Counted from the stretch's first letter, positions 1 to 6,079 are shown. The stretch: 7,127 nt of DNA from DASXBA01 sp046729895 (GCA_046729895.1 JBKPHP010000108.1:1-7127), one strand, 5' to 3'. The notes: generated by a model not told the origin, from the sequence alone. Program-made: numbers and translations.

Positions 1-1
1 C

Positions 2-601
2 GTGTTCGGCCACGCGGTGCTCCACCACCTACCCGACCCGGGCCGAGCCTTCCACGAGTTCCGCCGCGTGCTCCGGCCGGGCGGCCGGATCGCCTTCTGT
101 GGCGAGCCGTCCCTCTATGGCGACCGGCTGGCCGAGTTGCCCAAGCGCGGCGCGCGGATCGTGGCGCCCTTGTGGCGCGCGGTGCTGCGCGCGGCGCCGC
201 GCATGGGCCGCGACCAGGCGCTGGAGAGCGAGGAGGAGGAGCTGGAGCGGATGGTCGACGTCCAAGCCTTCACGCCGGCGTGTTTGCGGGGCCACGCCCA
301 CGCGGCGGGGTTCGAGGCGGTCCGCGTCCAGGGCGAAGAGCTCGCAGCCGGCCTGTTCGGCTGGGCCAATCGCTCGCTGGAGGCCACCGTGGAGCCGGAC
401 GAGGTGCCCTGGGCCTGGCGCCAGTATGCCCATCGCGGCTACCTCGCCCTCCAGGCGATCGACCGCGTGCTGCTCGAGCCGCGCCTGCCGGCCGCGATCT
501 TCTACAACCTCCTCGTCTCCGCTCGCGCCCCCTCAGCCCAAGAGGAGCGCCAGGCCGGGGGTCGCGGCCAGCGCCACGAGCAGCCCATCGAGCGGGCGTA
601 G
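2..601 (+). CDS. Class I SAM-dependent methyltransferase, C-terminal part (5' end outside window)
   Basis: The visible 199 residues are the second half of a class I (Rossmann-fold) S-adenosylmethionine methyltransferase. The SAM-binding GxGxG motif would lie upstream of the window. What is seen is the typical post-motif region: HAVLHHLPDP (about residues 4-13), then an EFRRVLRPGGRI stretch and an acidic/Gly-Pro turn (FCGEPS), as in Methyltransf_11/25-type enzymes. The frame is open to the left edge, so the GTG at position 2 is only an internal valine. The remainder (about residues 40-175) is a helical C-terminal region with several Trp, which may form a substrate cap; the substrate cannot be told. 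The last 22 residues (after LLVSARAP) are Gln/Arg/Glu-rich and low in complexity. They are encoded antisense to the end of the convergent membrane gene and probably are not part of the fold. Family call is secure; specificity unknown. Confidence 0.85.
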   Translation: MFGHAVLHHLPDPGRAFHEFRRVLRPGGRIAFCGEPSLYGDRLAELPKRGARIVAPLWRAVLRAAPRMGRDQALESEEEELERMVDVQAFTPACLRGHAHAAGFEAVRVQGEELAAGLFGWANRSLEATVEPDEVPWAWRQYAHRGYLALQAIDRVLLEPRLPAAIFYNLLVSARAPSAQEERQAGGRGQRHEQPIERA

Positions 602-1735
602 CGCCAGCCGGGGGGGCGGCGGGCGCTCGCCCGGCCGGAAGCGGGCGGACTCGTGCGCGACCCAGTCGAGCACGGCATCCAGAACGGGCAGCGGCCGGCG
701 GCGCACGCGAGCGAGCCTGGCCGCCAGTGAGCGCCCCGCGGCCAGCAGTCTCCCCTCGGAGCCGATCTGGTCGAGCGTGCGCACGGCCTCGGCCAGCGCG
801 GGCACGCGATGGAGGCGGCCCAGCGTGCGGCGGAACACCTCCCGGAGTCCCACCGCGCCGGCGGCGGCGCGCAGCCAGGTGGCCGTAAGGACGAGAAGCG
901 CGGCCCGCAGTGCCCGGCGCAGGGCAAGGTCCGCCCCGATGCCCCCCGCCAGGCCGAAAACGAGCGCGCCGCCGGCGAGAAGGCCGGTCAGGACGAGCCC
1001 GGTCGGCAGCACGGAGAGGTCCGGCCGCGAGACCGCCCAGGCCAGCGCCAGCCAGGCCGCGGCCGCGCCGAGCAGCGGCCAGTCGGTGCTGGTGAGAAGC
1101 AGCGCGAACGCCACGAGAGCCGCCAGCGCCACCGCACGCGGGTCGAAGCGGCCGGCTCCGCGACCGGGGTCCTCGGCTTCGGTGCCGGCGTCGGCCGGCT
1201 GCGCCGATTCCTGCCAGCGGCGCAGGCCCCGCCGGTAGACGCCCACCTGCACGGCGCTGGCGAAGGCCGCCCACGCCAGGAGGCCGGCGCCGGTGATCGC
1301 CAGTGCCCCGGCCGAGCCGAGCTCGACGCCCAGCCGGCCGGCGAGCGCGTCGTACGTGCCGGCGTACGCGTCGAGCCCGCCGGCGACGACCCAGATGAAG
1401 AAGGCGGTGATCGCCGCGTTGTGCAGCAGCCGGATCAGCCCGCAGGCGAGCGCCTGGGCGACGGGGGGCACCGCCCGCGCCTCGAGCCTGCCCAGCAACG
1501 GAGCGGTCAGGGCCTGCGTGAACGGCACGCTGACCCGCGCCGGACCGATGAGCGCGATGCTCTCAAGCATCGCGGCGATGCTCGCACCGTAGCCCTCGCG
1601 AGCCCCCCTGCGCTGGGCGACCCGGGCGAGCGCCACCCCGCCGGCGAGCGCAACCCAGAAGCCTCCCGTGGGCGCCGCCCGCGAGGCGAGGAAGGAGACC
1701 GTGGCTACGTGGGCGGGACCGGCTGGCTGGGGCAT
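533..1735 (-). CDS. Polytopic membrane protein of unknown function
   Basis: A 400-residue Ala/Leu/Gly-rich protein; I do not recognise the family. Hydrophobic stretches likely to be membrane segments lie at about residues 24-40, 50-65, 93-120 (containing AAITAFFIWVVAGG), 141-167, 200-216, 220-236, 243-266 and 274-296. A charged linker at about 168-199 (rich in Glu, Asp, Gly, Arg) splits the protein into two membrane halves. Residues 298-380 form a basic, soluble-looking stretch with a short RPPPPR run, and a last hydrophobic tail (382-400) ends the protein. Coding is supported by G/C-rich third positions and a balanced composition; overlapping frames give Arg/Ser/Pro-rich junk. No Shine-Dalgarno precedes the ATG, but TACCGT sits 7 nt upstream, suggesting a leaderless message. 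Its 3' end overlaps the convergent methyltransferase by 69 bp. A resemblance of residues 275-310 to EcfT-type transporter proteins was considered but is too weak to use. Confidence 0.75.
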   Translation of the reverse strand: MPQPAGPAHVATVSFLASRAAPTGGFWVALAGGVALARVAQRRGAREGYGASIAAMLESIALIGPARVSVPFTQALTAPLLGRLEARAVPPVAQALACGLIRLLHNAAITAFFIWVVAGGLDAYAGTYDALAGRLGVELGSAGALAITGAGLLAWAAFASAVQVGVYRRGLRRWQESAQPADAGTEAEDPGRGAGRFDPRAVALAALVAFALLLTSTDWPLLGAAAAWLALAWAVSRPDLSVLPTGLVLTGLLAGGALVFGLAGGIGADLALRRALRAALLVLTATWLRAAAGAVGLREVFRRTLGRLHRVPALAEAVRTLDQIGSEGRLLAAGRSLAARLARVRRRPLPVLDAVLDWVAHESARFRPGERPPPPRLALRPLDGLLVALAATPGLALLLG

Positions 1736-1742
1736 CGCCGCG

Positions 1743-1748
1743 ACGGTA
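1743..1748 (-). promoter_or_regulatory. Putative -10 element (TACCGT) for a leaderless membrane-protein mRNA
   Basis: On the minus strand TACCGT fits TANNNT and is followed by exactly 7 nt and then the ATG at 1735. No Shine-Dalgarno lies in the gap and no recognisable -35 is seen. This spacing is what leaderless transcripts show in actinobacteria and Deinococcus. The hexamer alone is weak evidence; the matching arrangement on the other strand strengthens it. Confidence 0.45.
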
Positions 1749-1772
1749 GCGGGGGCGCGGCGGCATGGTGTT

Positions 1773-1778
1773 TAGCCT
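1773..1778 (+). promoter_or_regulatory. Putative -10 element (TAGCCT) for a leaderless Lon-domain mRNA
   Basis: TAGCCT fits TANNNT and is followed by 7 nt (TCGCGGG) and the ATG at 1786, with no Shine-Dalgarno before that ATG. If real, transcription would start at or next to the ATG, which selects 1786 over the upstream in-frame ATG at 1765. The hexamer would lie inside the coding region if 1765 were used. No -35 was recognised. Confidence 0.45.
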
Positions 1779-1785
1779 TCGCGGG

Positions 1786-2412
1786 ATGGGCGTGTTCGTT
1801 GAGCGCTTCCCGCTTTTCCCGCTCGGGTTGGTGCTGCTGCCTGCCGAGGTGGTGCCGCTCCACATCTTCGAGGAGCGCTACAAGCTCATGATCGGCGAGT
1901 GCCTCGAGGAGGAGAGCGAGTTCGGCATCGTCTGGATGGCCGACGACGAGCTCAAGGAGACAGGCTGCGCGGCACGTGTCACCCAGGTGCTCGAGCGGAT
2001 GGACGACGGTCGCATGAACATCCTGATCCAGGGCACGAGGCCCTTCCAGCTCCGGCGACGGATCGACGAGCTGCCCTATCCGGCCGGCGACGTGGAGCTG
2101 CTCGAGGAGCAGGAGGACGTCGACGCGAACGACGCGGGCGGCGAGGCCCGCGAGCGCTACGCCGACCTCGTCGAGCGCGTCACCGACTCGCGGCCGAGCC
2201 CGGCCGACCTGCTGGAGCTCGACGCGTACGGCATGGCCGCCACCCTCGACTTCGCACTCGACGCCAAGCAGGACCTGTTGGAGCTGCGTTCAGAGCGCAG
2301 CCGGCTGGAGCGCCTCGCCGAGCTCTTCGAGGCGACCATGCAGCGACTGGAGCACGCCGAACGCGCCGCCGAACGCGCCCGCGGCAACGGCAAGGTTCGC
2401 TTCCAGGGTTAG
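1786..2412 (+). CDS. Stand-alone Lon N-terminal (substrate-binding) domain protein
   Basis: A 208-residue protein of the LON peptidase substrate-binding domain family (LonN/PF02190 type). The signature FPLFPLGLVLLPAEVVPLHI is near the N-terminus (about residues 8-27), followed by FEERYKLMI, which is diagnostic. A beta-rich domain runs to about residue 103 (GCAARVTQVLERMDDGRMNI, then a TRPFQLRRR strand). An acidic loop and a helical C-terminal half follow, ending in a charged probable coiled coil (about 162-200) and a short basic tail. There is no AAA+ ATPase or Ser-Lys protease domain, so it cannot be Lon itself. Such proteins are thought to bind unfolded or other protein substrates, but their role is poorly known. 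I chose ATG 1786 because it gives the usual short lead into FPLFPLG and has a TANNNT box 7 nt upstream. ATG 1765 (seven residues longer) is the alternative and has a GGGGG run 8 nt upstream. The gene ends 11 bp from the convergent GGT-like gene. Confidence 0.92.
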   Translation: MGVFVERFPLFPLGLVLLPAEVVPLHIFEERYKLMIGECLEEESEFGIVWMADDELKETGCAARVTQVLERMDDGRMNILIQGTRPFQLRRRIDELPYPAGDVELLEEQEDVDANDAGGEARERYADLVERVTDSRPSPADLLELDAYGMAATLDFALDAKQDLLELRSERSRLERLAELFEATMQRLEHAERAAERARGNGKVRFQG

Positions 2413-2423
2413 AGGTCGAGCCC

Positions 2424-3947
2424 TCAGTCCACGAGCGTGGCGACGCCTCCCCGGCGGGGGTCGCCCCCACCGCTGAGCTCGCCGGTTTCGGCGTTCCTGG
2501 CCACGGCCTGCACACCGCCGAAGAAGAGGTTCTCCTCGGACCAGTTTCGCACCGTCCAGCCGTTCGCCTCGAGCCGGTCCAACGCGTCGGGGTCGACCCC
2601 GGGCTCCGCCTCCACCACGTCGTCCTCCACGTGCAGGCGCGGCCGCTGCACCGCCTCCTCGGCGGGCTGGCCGTCGTCGACGACCGCCAGGATCGTCTGG
2701 AGGATCGCGGAGCGGATCCGGTTCGAGCCCGCCGATCCCAGCGCGACCTCGGGTGCGCCTTCCCGCAGCACCACGGTCGGGGACATCATGCTCGGCACCC
2801 GCACGCCCGGCTGGTAGCGGTGGTAGCCGTGCGGGTTGAGGTCCTGCTCGCCCAGCATGTTGTTGAGGTGAACGCCGGTCCCGGGCACCACGACCCCGGA
2901 GCAGGAGCCGTTGGAGCAGGTGACCGTGGCACAGCCACCGTCCAAGTCCATCACCGCGATGTGAGTGGTGTTGCCGAGCCGCGAGCGTACGTCGGTGGCC
3001 ACCGAGTCGAGCGCGTCCTTGGCCAGGAACTGCTCGAGGTAGCCCTCCGTCGCCAGTCCCAGAAGGAATTCCTCGTCCCTGGCGCGGTTGGTGGAGGCGA
3101 TCACCTCGGCAACCACGAAGGCGTCATGGGGCTGCTCGAGGCGCTCGAGGATTCCCAGCGCGTCGGCGATCAGGATGCCCCCGGAGCTGGGCGGCGGGTT
3201 TGTCAGCACCTCCCTCCCCCGGTAGCGGACGCTCACCGGCACGCGCTCCGCTACCTCGTATGAGGAAAGGTCCTCGCGCGAGAGGAGCCCCCCGCGTTCG
3301 AGCACCCAGTCGCTGACCACGGCCGCCACGTCGCCCTTGTAGAGGAAGTCGGGGCCCTCCGAGCCCAGCCGCTCGAGCAGGTCGCCGAGCTCGGGCAGCC
3401 GGATCCTGTCTCCCTCGCGGGCCAGCTCGCCGCGCGGCGCATAGATCGCTTCGCCCTCGGGCGTCGAGCGGAGGATCGGCTCGAGGATCGTGAACAGGAA
3501 CGCCTGCATCCGCACCACCTCGACGCCGTCGCGCGCCGCCCGCGCCGGTTGCTCCGCAAGGTCGGGCAGGCCCACGCTGCCGAAGCGATCGAGCGCCCGT
3601 GCCAGCCCCAGCGTCGTCCCGTAGACGCCGCACGAGGACGGCCCCACGTTGAAGCGCTGGACCGCCCCTTCGGCGAAGGTGACGTCGATCGGCGTCAGCT
3701 CCGCCGGCTCGACGGAGTCGAGTCCCTTCCCCGGCGCAGCCACGAAGAAGTCGAGGAGCTCGTCCTCGCCCGCGGCCGTGTGCACCAGCATGAAGCCACC
3801 CGCGCCGGGGCCCGTGAGCGGTGACTCCGCAACGAACGACATCAGGACGCAGGCCACCGCGGCGTCCACGGCGTTGCCGCCCTCGCGCAGCACCTCCACG
3901 CCGGCCTGGGCGGTCAGCGGATGGCCGGCTGCGACCACCCCCCTCAT
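2424..3947 (-). CDS. ggt: Gamma-glutamyltransferase-family Ntn hydrolase, divergent substrate pocket
   Basis: A 507-residue member of the gamma-glutamyltranspeptidase family, which matures by self-cleavage before a nucleophilic Thr. Seen: N-terminal VVAAGHPLTAQAGVEVLREG and GNAVDAAVA, glycine-rich GPGAGGFML (47-54), large-subunit PPPSSGGI (251-258), then the small-subunit start NTTHIAVMD with predicted catalytic Thr327. VTCSNG and SGVVVPGTGVHLNNML (350-365) follow, then GSAGSNRIR (404-412). Length is normal for the family. No signal peptide is visible, so it is probably cytosolic, unlike periplasmic E. coli Ggt. Residues that bind the gamma-glutamyl group in E. coli Ggt appear replaced: the Arg of the RExAP motif is Phe68 here (DFFVAAPG), the second Ser of SSMSP is Met387, and the second Gly of GSPGG is Ser408. 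The true substrate may therefore differ. The start lies 10 bp after the ftsZ stop with no Shine-Dalgarno, which suggests translation coupled to ftsZ. Confidence 0.93.
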   Translation of the reverse strand: MRGVVAAGHPLTAQAGVEVLREGGNAVDAAVACVLMSFVAESPLTGPGAGGFMLVHTAAGEDELLDFFVAAPGKGLDSVEPAELTPIDVTFAEGAVQRFNVGPSSCGVYGTTLGLARALDRFGSVGLPDLAEQPARAARDGVEVVRMQAFLFTILEPILRSTPEGEAIYAPRGELAREGDRIRLPELGDLLERLGSEGPDFLYKGDVAAVVSDWVLERGGLLSREDLSSYEVAERVPVSVRYRGREVLTNPPPSSGGILIADALGILERLEQPHDAFVVAEVIASTNRARDEEFLLGLATEGYLEQFLAKDALDSVATDVRSRLGNTTHIAVMDLDGGCATVTCSNGSCSGVVVPGTGVHLNNMLGEQDLNPHGYHRYQPGVRVPSMMSPTVVLREGAPEVALGSAGSNRIRSAILQTILAVVDDGQPAEEAVQRPRLHVEDDVVEAEPGVDPDALDRLEANGWTVRNWSEENLFFGGVQAVARNAETGELSGGGDPRRGGVATLVD

Positions 3948-3957
3948 GTCGCCGAGA

Positions 3958-5307
3958 TTAGCTGCGAGGGCGCGGCATGAACTCGGGAACGTCTACGTCA
4001 CCGAGCGATCCGTTCGTCGGTCGTGCCCGGCGCACCCGCGGCTCGGCGTCGGCCGGCACGCGCGTGGGCTCGCCCTCGGCGCGCGGCCGGGCGCGCACCT
4101 GCGGGCGGTCGCCGTAGCCCGTGGCGACCACGGTGACCCAGACCTGGTCCACGACCTTCTCGTCGACCATGGCGCCGAAGATGATGTTGGCGTCCGGGTG
4201 CGCGGCCTGGGAGACCGCCTTGGCCGCCTCGTTGACCTCCCACAGCGACAGGTCCCTGCCGCCCGTGATCGAGAGCAGGATCGAGCGCGCCCCCTCCAGC
4301 GAGGTCTCCAGCAGAGGCGACTCGATCGCGTGCTCCACCGCGTCCATCGCTCGCTGATCGCCGACGCCCATGCCGATCCCGAGCAGCGCCTGCCCGGCCT
4401 CGGACATGATCGTGCGGACGTCGGCGAAGTCGAGGTTGATCAGCCCCGGAAGCGTGATCAGGTCGGAGACGCCCTGCACCCCCTGGCGCAGCACGTCGTC
4501 CGCCACCCGGAAGGCCTCGACCATCGAGGTCTGCTTGTCCAGCACGGAGAGCAGCCGCGAGTTCGGGATCACGATCAGCGTGTCGACCTCCCGGCCGAGC
4601 TCGTCGACGCCGCGCTCCGCCTGGTCGCCGCGGCGCGCCCCCTCGAAGGCGAACGGCTTGGTGATGATGCCCACGGTGAGCGCCCCCACCTCACGTGAGA
4701 TCCGCGCCACCACGGGGGCAGCACCCGTGCCGGTGCCGCCGCCCACGCCCGCGGTGACGAACACCATGTCGGCGCCCTTCAGCAGTGCCTTCAGCCGGTC
4801 GTACTCTTCGATCGCGGCGGCGCGCCCCAGCTCGGGGTCGGAGCCCGAGCCGAGTCCCCGCGTGGCGTCGTTGCCGATGTGCACCCTCTTGTGGGCGTGC
4901 GCCTGCTCGAGCGACTGGAGGTCCGTGTTGACGGCGATGAAATCGACGCCCTCGACGCCCGCCTCGACCATCCGGTTGACCGCGTTTACGCCCGCGCCCC
5001 CGACGCCCACCACGCGCAGGACGGGCTCCGTGACCGGGGCGGGGGACTGCATCCGCCGTGCCTCCGGCTCGGTGAGCCGCGCCGGCGGCCGCTCCAGGAT
5101 GTTGTCCGGGATGTCCGAGGAGAAGACGCTCTTCAGCCGCTCCTCGGGGCTCGGGGTCTCGCGCCGCTCTTCCCTGGGCGGCTCGCGCCGCGGCTCCCCC
5201 CGCGACGGCTCGGGGCGCTCGGCTTCCGGTCGAGCCTCGGGGTCGGTCTTGCGAAAGAGGTCCGCCAGAGGGCCCTCACGCATGCTCGCCCGCTTACCGG
5301 TTGCCAT
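3958..5307 (-). CDS. ftsZ: Cell division GTPase FtsZ with long N-terminal extension
   Basis: Tubulin-like GTPase that polymerises into the division ring; 449 residues from the chosen start. The GTPase core begins near residue 96: T1 loop GVGGAGVNAVNRM (101-113), tubulin signature GGGTGTG (189-195), and T7 loop NLDFADV with the catalytic aspartates Asp293 and Asp296. The C-terminal domain ends in VTVVATGYG. A short basic linker of about 40 residues then leads to the end peptide DVDVPEFMPRPRS, which matches the SepF/FtsA-binding tail. Unusual is the first ~95 residues: a short GPLADLFRKTD stretch, then an Arg/Glu/Pro-rich, probably disordered region. Start choice: ATG 5307 has a perfect AAAGGAGGT 8 nt upstream. 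ATG 5328 lacks one, and ATG 5283 has only a poor one. A second good site precedes ATG 5052, giving a 364-residue conventional FtsZ. The gene overlaps the parA end by 14 bp and is followed 10 bp later by the GGT-like gene. Confidence 0.97.
   Translation of the reverse strand: MATGKRASMREGPLADLFRKTDPEARPEAERPEPSRGEPRREPPREERRETPSPEERLKSVFSSDIPDNILERPPARLTEPEARRMQSPAPVTEPVLRVVGVGGAGVNAVNRMVEAGVEGVDFIAVNTDLQSLEQAHAHKRVHIGNDATRGLGSGSDPELGRAAAIEEYDRLKALLKGADMVFVTAGVGGGTGTGAAPVVARISREVGALTVGIITKPFAFEGARRGDQAERGVDELGREVDTLIVIPNSRLLSVLDKQTSMVEAFRVADDVLRQGVQGVSDLITLPGLINLDFADVRTIMSEAGQALLGIGMGVGDQRAMDAVEHAIESPLLETSLEGARSILLSITGGRDLSLWEVNEAAKAVSQAAHPDANIIFGAMVDEKVVDQVWVTVVATGYGDRPQVRARPRAEGEPTRVPADAEPRVRRARPTNGSLGDVDVPEFMPRPRS
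5061..5067 (-). promoter_or_regulatory. Possible internal ribosome binding site in ftsZ (short-form start)
   Basis: CCGGAGG on the minus strand lies 8 nt before the in-frame ATG at 5050-5052. Starting there would give a 364-residue FtsZ beginning MQSPAPVTEPVLRVVGVGG, the length of lead normally found before the FtsZ core. The motif is built from ordinary Glu and Ala codons (gag-gca), so chance is possible. Confidence 0.4.
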
Positions 5308-6049
5308 TCGCCAGGACCTCCTTTGCAAGCTGACGGTAGGCGTAGGCCGCCTTGCCGTCAGGGTCGTACTTGAGCACCGACATCCCCTTTACCGGCGCCT
5401 CCGCGAAGCGCACGGTCTTGTTGATCCGCGAGGCGAACACGCGGTCCCCGAAGTTCTCCTCCAGGATCTCCACCGCCTCCTTGGCGTGGACCGTCCGGTT
5501 GTCGACCAGAGTCGGCAGGATCCCCTCGATCTCGATATCGGGATTCAGCTCGTCGCGGACCATCGAGAGGGTGTTCTGGAGCTGGATGAGCCCGCGCATG
5601 GATAGATACTCGCATTGGACGGGGACGATCACCTTGTCCGAGGCCGCCAGGGCGTTGATGGTGAGCAGCCCCAGGCTCGGGGGAGTGTCGATGAAGATGA
5701 AGTCGTAGTCCTCCTTTATGGGAGCGAGACTCTTCCTCAGGGCCCGTTCCCGACCGATCATCGTCGACATTGCGATCTCCGCGCCCGCGAGGTCGATCGA
5801 GGCGCAAGCCACGTCCACCTCCCGCTTGCGGATCACCTCGCGCATCGAAAGCCCGTGCACCAGCACGTCGTACATCGACGCCTGGAGGTTGTCCGGGTCG
5901 ATTCCCTGGCTCATGGTCAAGTTGGCCTGGGGGTCGAGATCGATGCACAGCGTGCGGTGGCCCCTCTCGACGAAGGCCGCCGCCAGGTTGAGCGTCGTCG
6001 TGGTCTTGGCCACACCACCCTTCTGGTTGGTGAAGGCGATGACGGTCAC
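5294..6049 (-). CDS. parA: ParA/Soj-family ATPase
   Basis: A 251-residue ParA-family Walker-type ATPase, of the kind that forms ATP-dependent dimers on DNA and positions chromosomes or other cargo. Seen: deviant Walker A KGGVAKTT (10-17) with both the signature lysine (Lys10) and the P-loop lysine (Lys15), Walker A' DLDPQAN (37-43), Walker B FIFIDTPPSLG (117-127), VPVQCEYLSMRGLIQL (142-157), and a Soj-like C-terminus with VRFAEAPVKGMSVLKYDP. There is no N-terminal helix-turn-helix domain, so it is the chromosomal/Soj type rather than the plasmid P1 type. I chose GTG 6049 because it starts directly at VTVIAFTNQKGG. The longer ATG 6142 would add 31 low-quality residues and run into the divergent gene. 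Only a weak TAGG precedes the GTG. No parB is in view, so it may be an orphan ParA. Its last codons contain the ftsZ Shine-Dalgarno, so ftsZ translation is likely coupled to it. Confidence 0.96.
   Translation of the reverse strand: MTVIAFTNQKGGVAKTTTTLNLAAAFVERGHRTLCIDLDPQANLTMSQGIDPDNLQASMYDVLVHGLSMREVIRKREVDVACASIDLAGAEIAMSTMIGRERALRKSLAPIKEDYDFIFIDTPPSLGLLTINALAASDKVIVPVQCEYLSMRGLIQLQNTLSMVRDELNPDIEIEGILPTLVDNRTVHAKEAVEILEENFGDRVFASRINKTVRFAEAPVKGMSVLKYDPDGKAAYAYRQLAKEVLANGNR
5316..5324 (-). promoter_or_regulatory. Shine-Dalgarno of ftsZ (AAAGGAGGT) inside parA
   Basis: AAAGGAGGT on the minus strand is complementary to the 16S 3' end and lies 8 nt before ATG 5307. It occupies the Lys-Glu-Val codons near the parA C-terminus. 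It is the strongest ribosome binding site in the window and decides the long-form ftsZ start. Confidence 0.85.
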
Positions 6050-6059
6050 GAAGTGCCTA

Positions 6060-6079
6060 TTCGCACACGTGTGTACGAA
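6060..6079. promoter_or_regulatory. Imperfect inverted repeat in the parA / Get3-like divergent promoter region
   Basis: TTCGCACACGTGTGTACGAA contains a perfect 10-bp palindrome CACACGTGTG (6064-6073), flanked by TTCG on the left and CGAA on the right with a 2-nt TA offset. It lies in the only non-coding gap (6050-6098, 49 bp) between parA and the first Get3-like gene, so it could be an operator for both. The centre CACGTG is shared with parS and the outline recalls the actinobacterial LexA box, but neither consensus is met. No confident -10/-35 could be assigned in this gap. Confidence 0.45.

Noticed and set aside
620..633. CGGGCGCTCGCCCG hairpin near the methyltransferase stop as a terminator
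   Set aside because: The loop is too tight, there is no U-tract, and it sits within coding sequence of the membrane protein.
99..1238. Long plus-strand open frame of 379 codons over the methyltransferase and membrane genes
   Set aside because: Its translation is Arg/Ser/Ala/Pro-rich with no domains, as expected of a shadow frame in GC-rich DNA; the other two frames give sensible proteins.
1786..2412. Lon protease
   Set aside because: Only the N-terminal substrate-binding domain is present; there is no ATPase or protease domain in the 208 residues.
2449..2468. CCCCGGCGGGG and GGGGGTCGCCCCC hairpins near the convergent Lon-domain/GGT ends as a terminator
   Set aside because: The stems are short, they lie inside the GGT-like coding region, no T-run follows, and such hairpins are common by chance in DNA this GC-rich.
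1899..3263. Plus-strand open frame of 454 codons across the Lon-domain and GGT-like genes
   Set aside because: It crosses two well-supported genes in the wrong frame or strand and has shadow-like His/Arg/Gly-rich composition.
6064..6073. A true parS or LexA box
   Set aside because: Only the central CACGTG agrees with parS, and the right half-site has a 2-nt insertion relative to a LexA-type TCGAAC-N4-GTTCGA; kept only as an unassigned inverted repeat.
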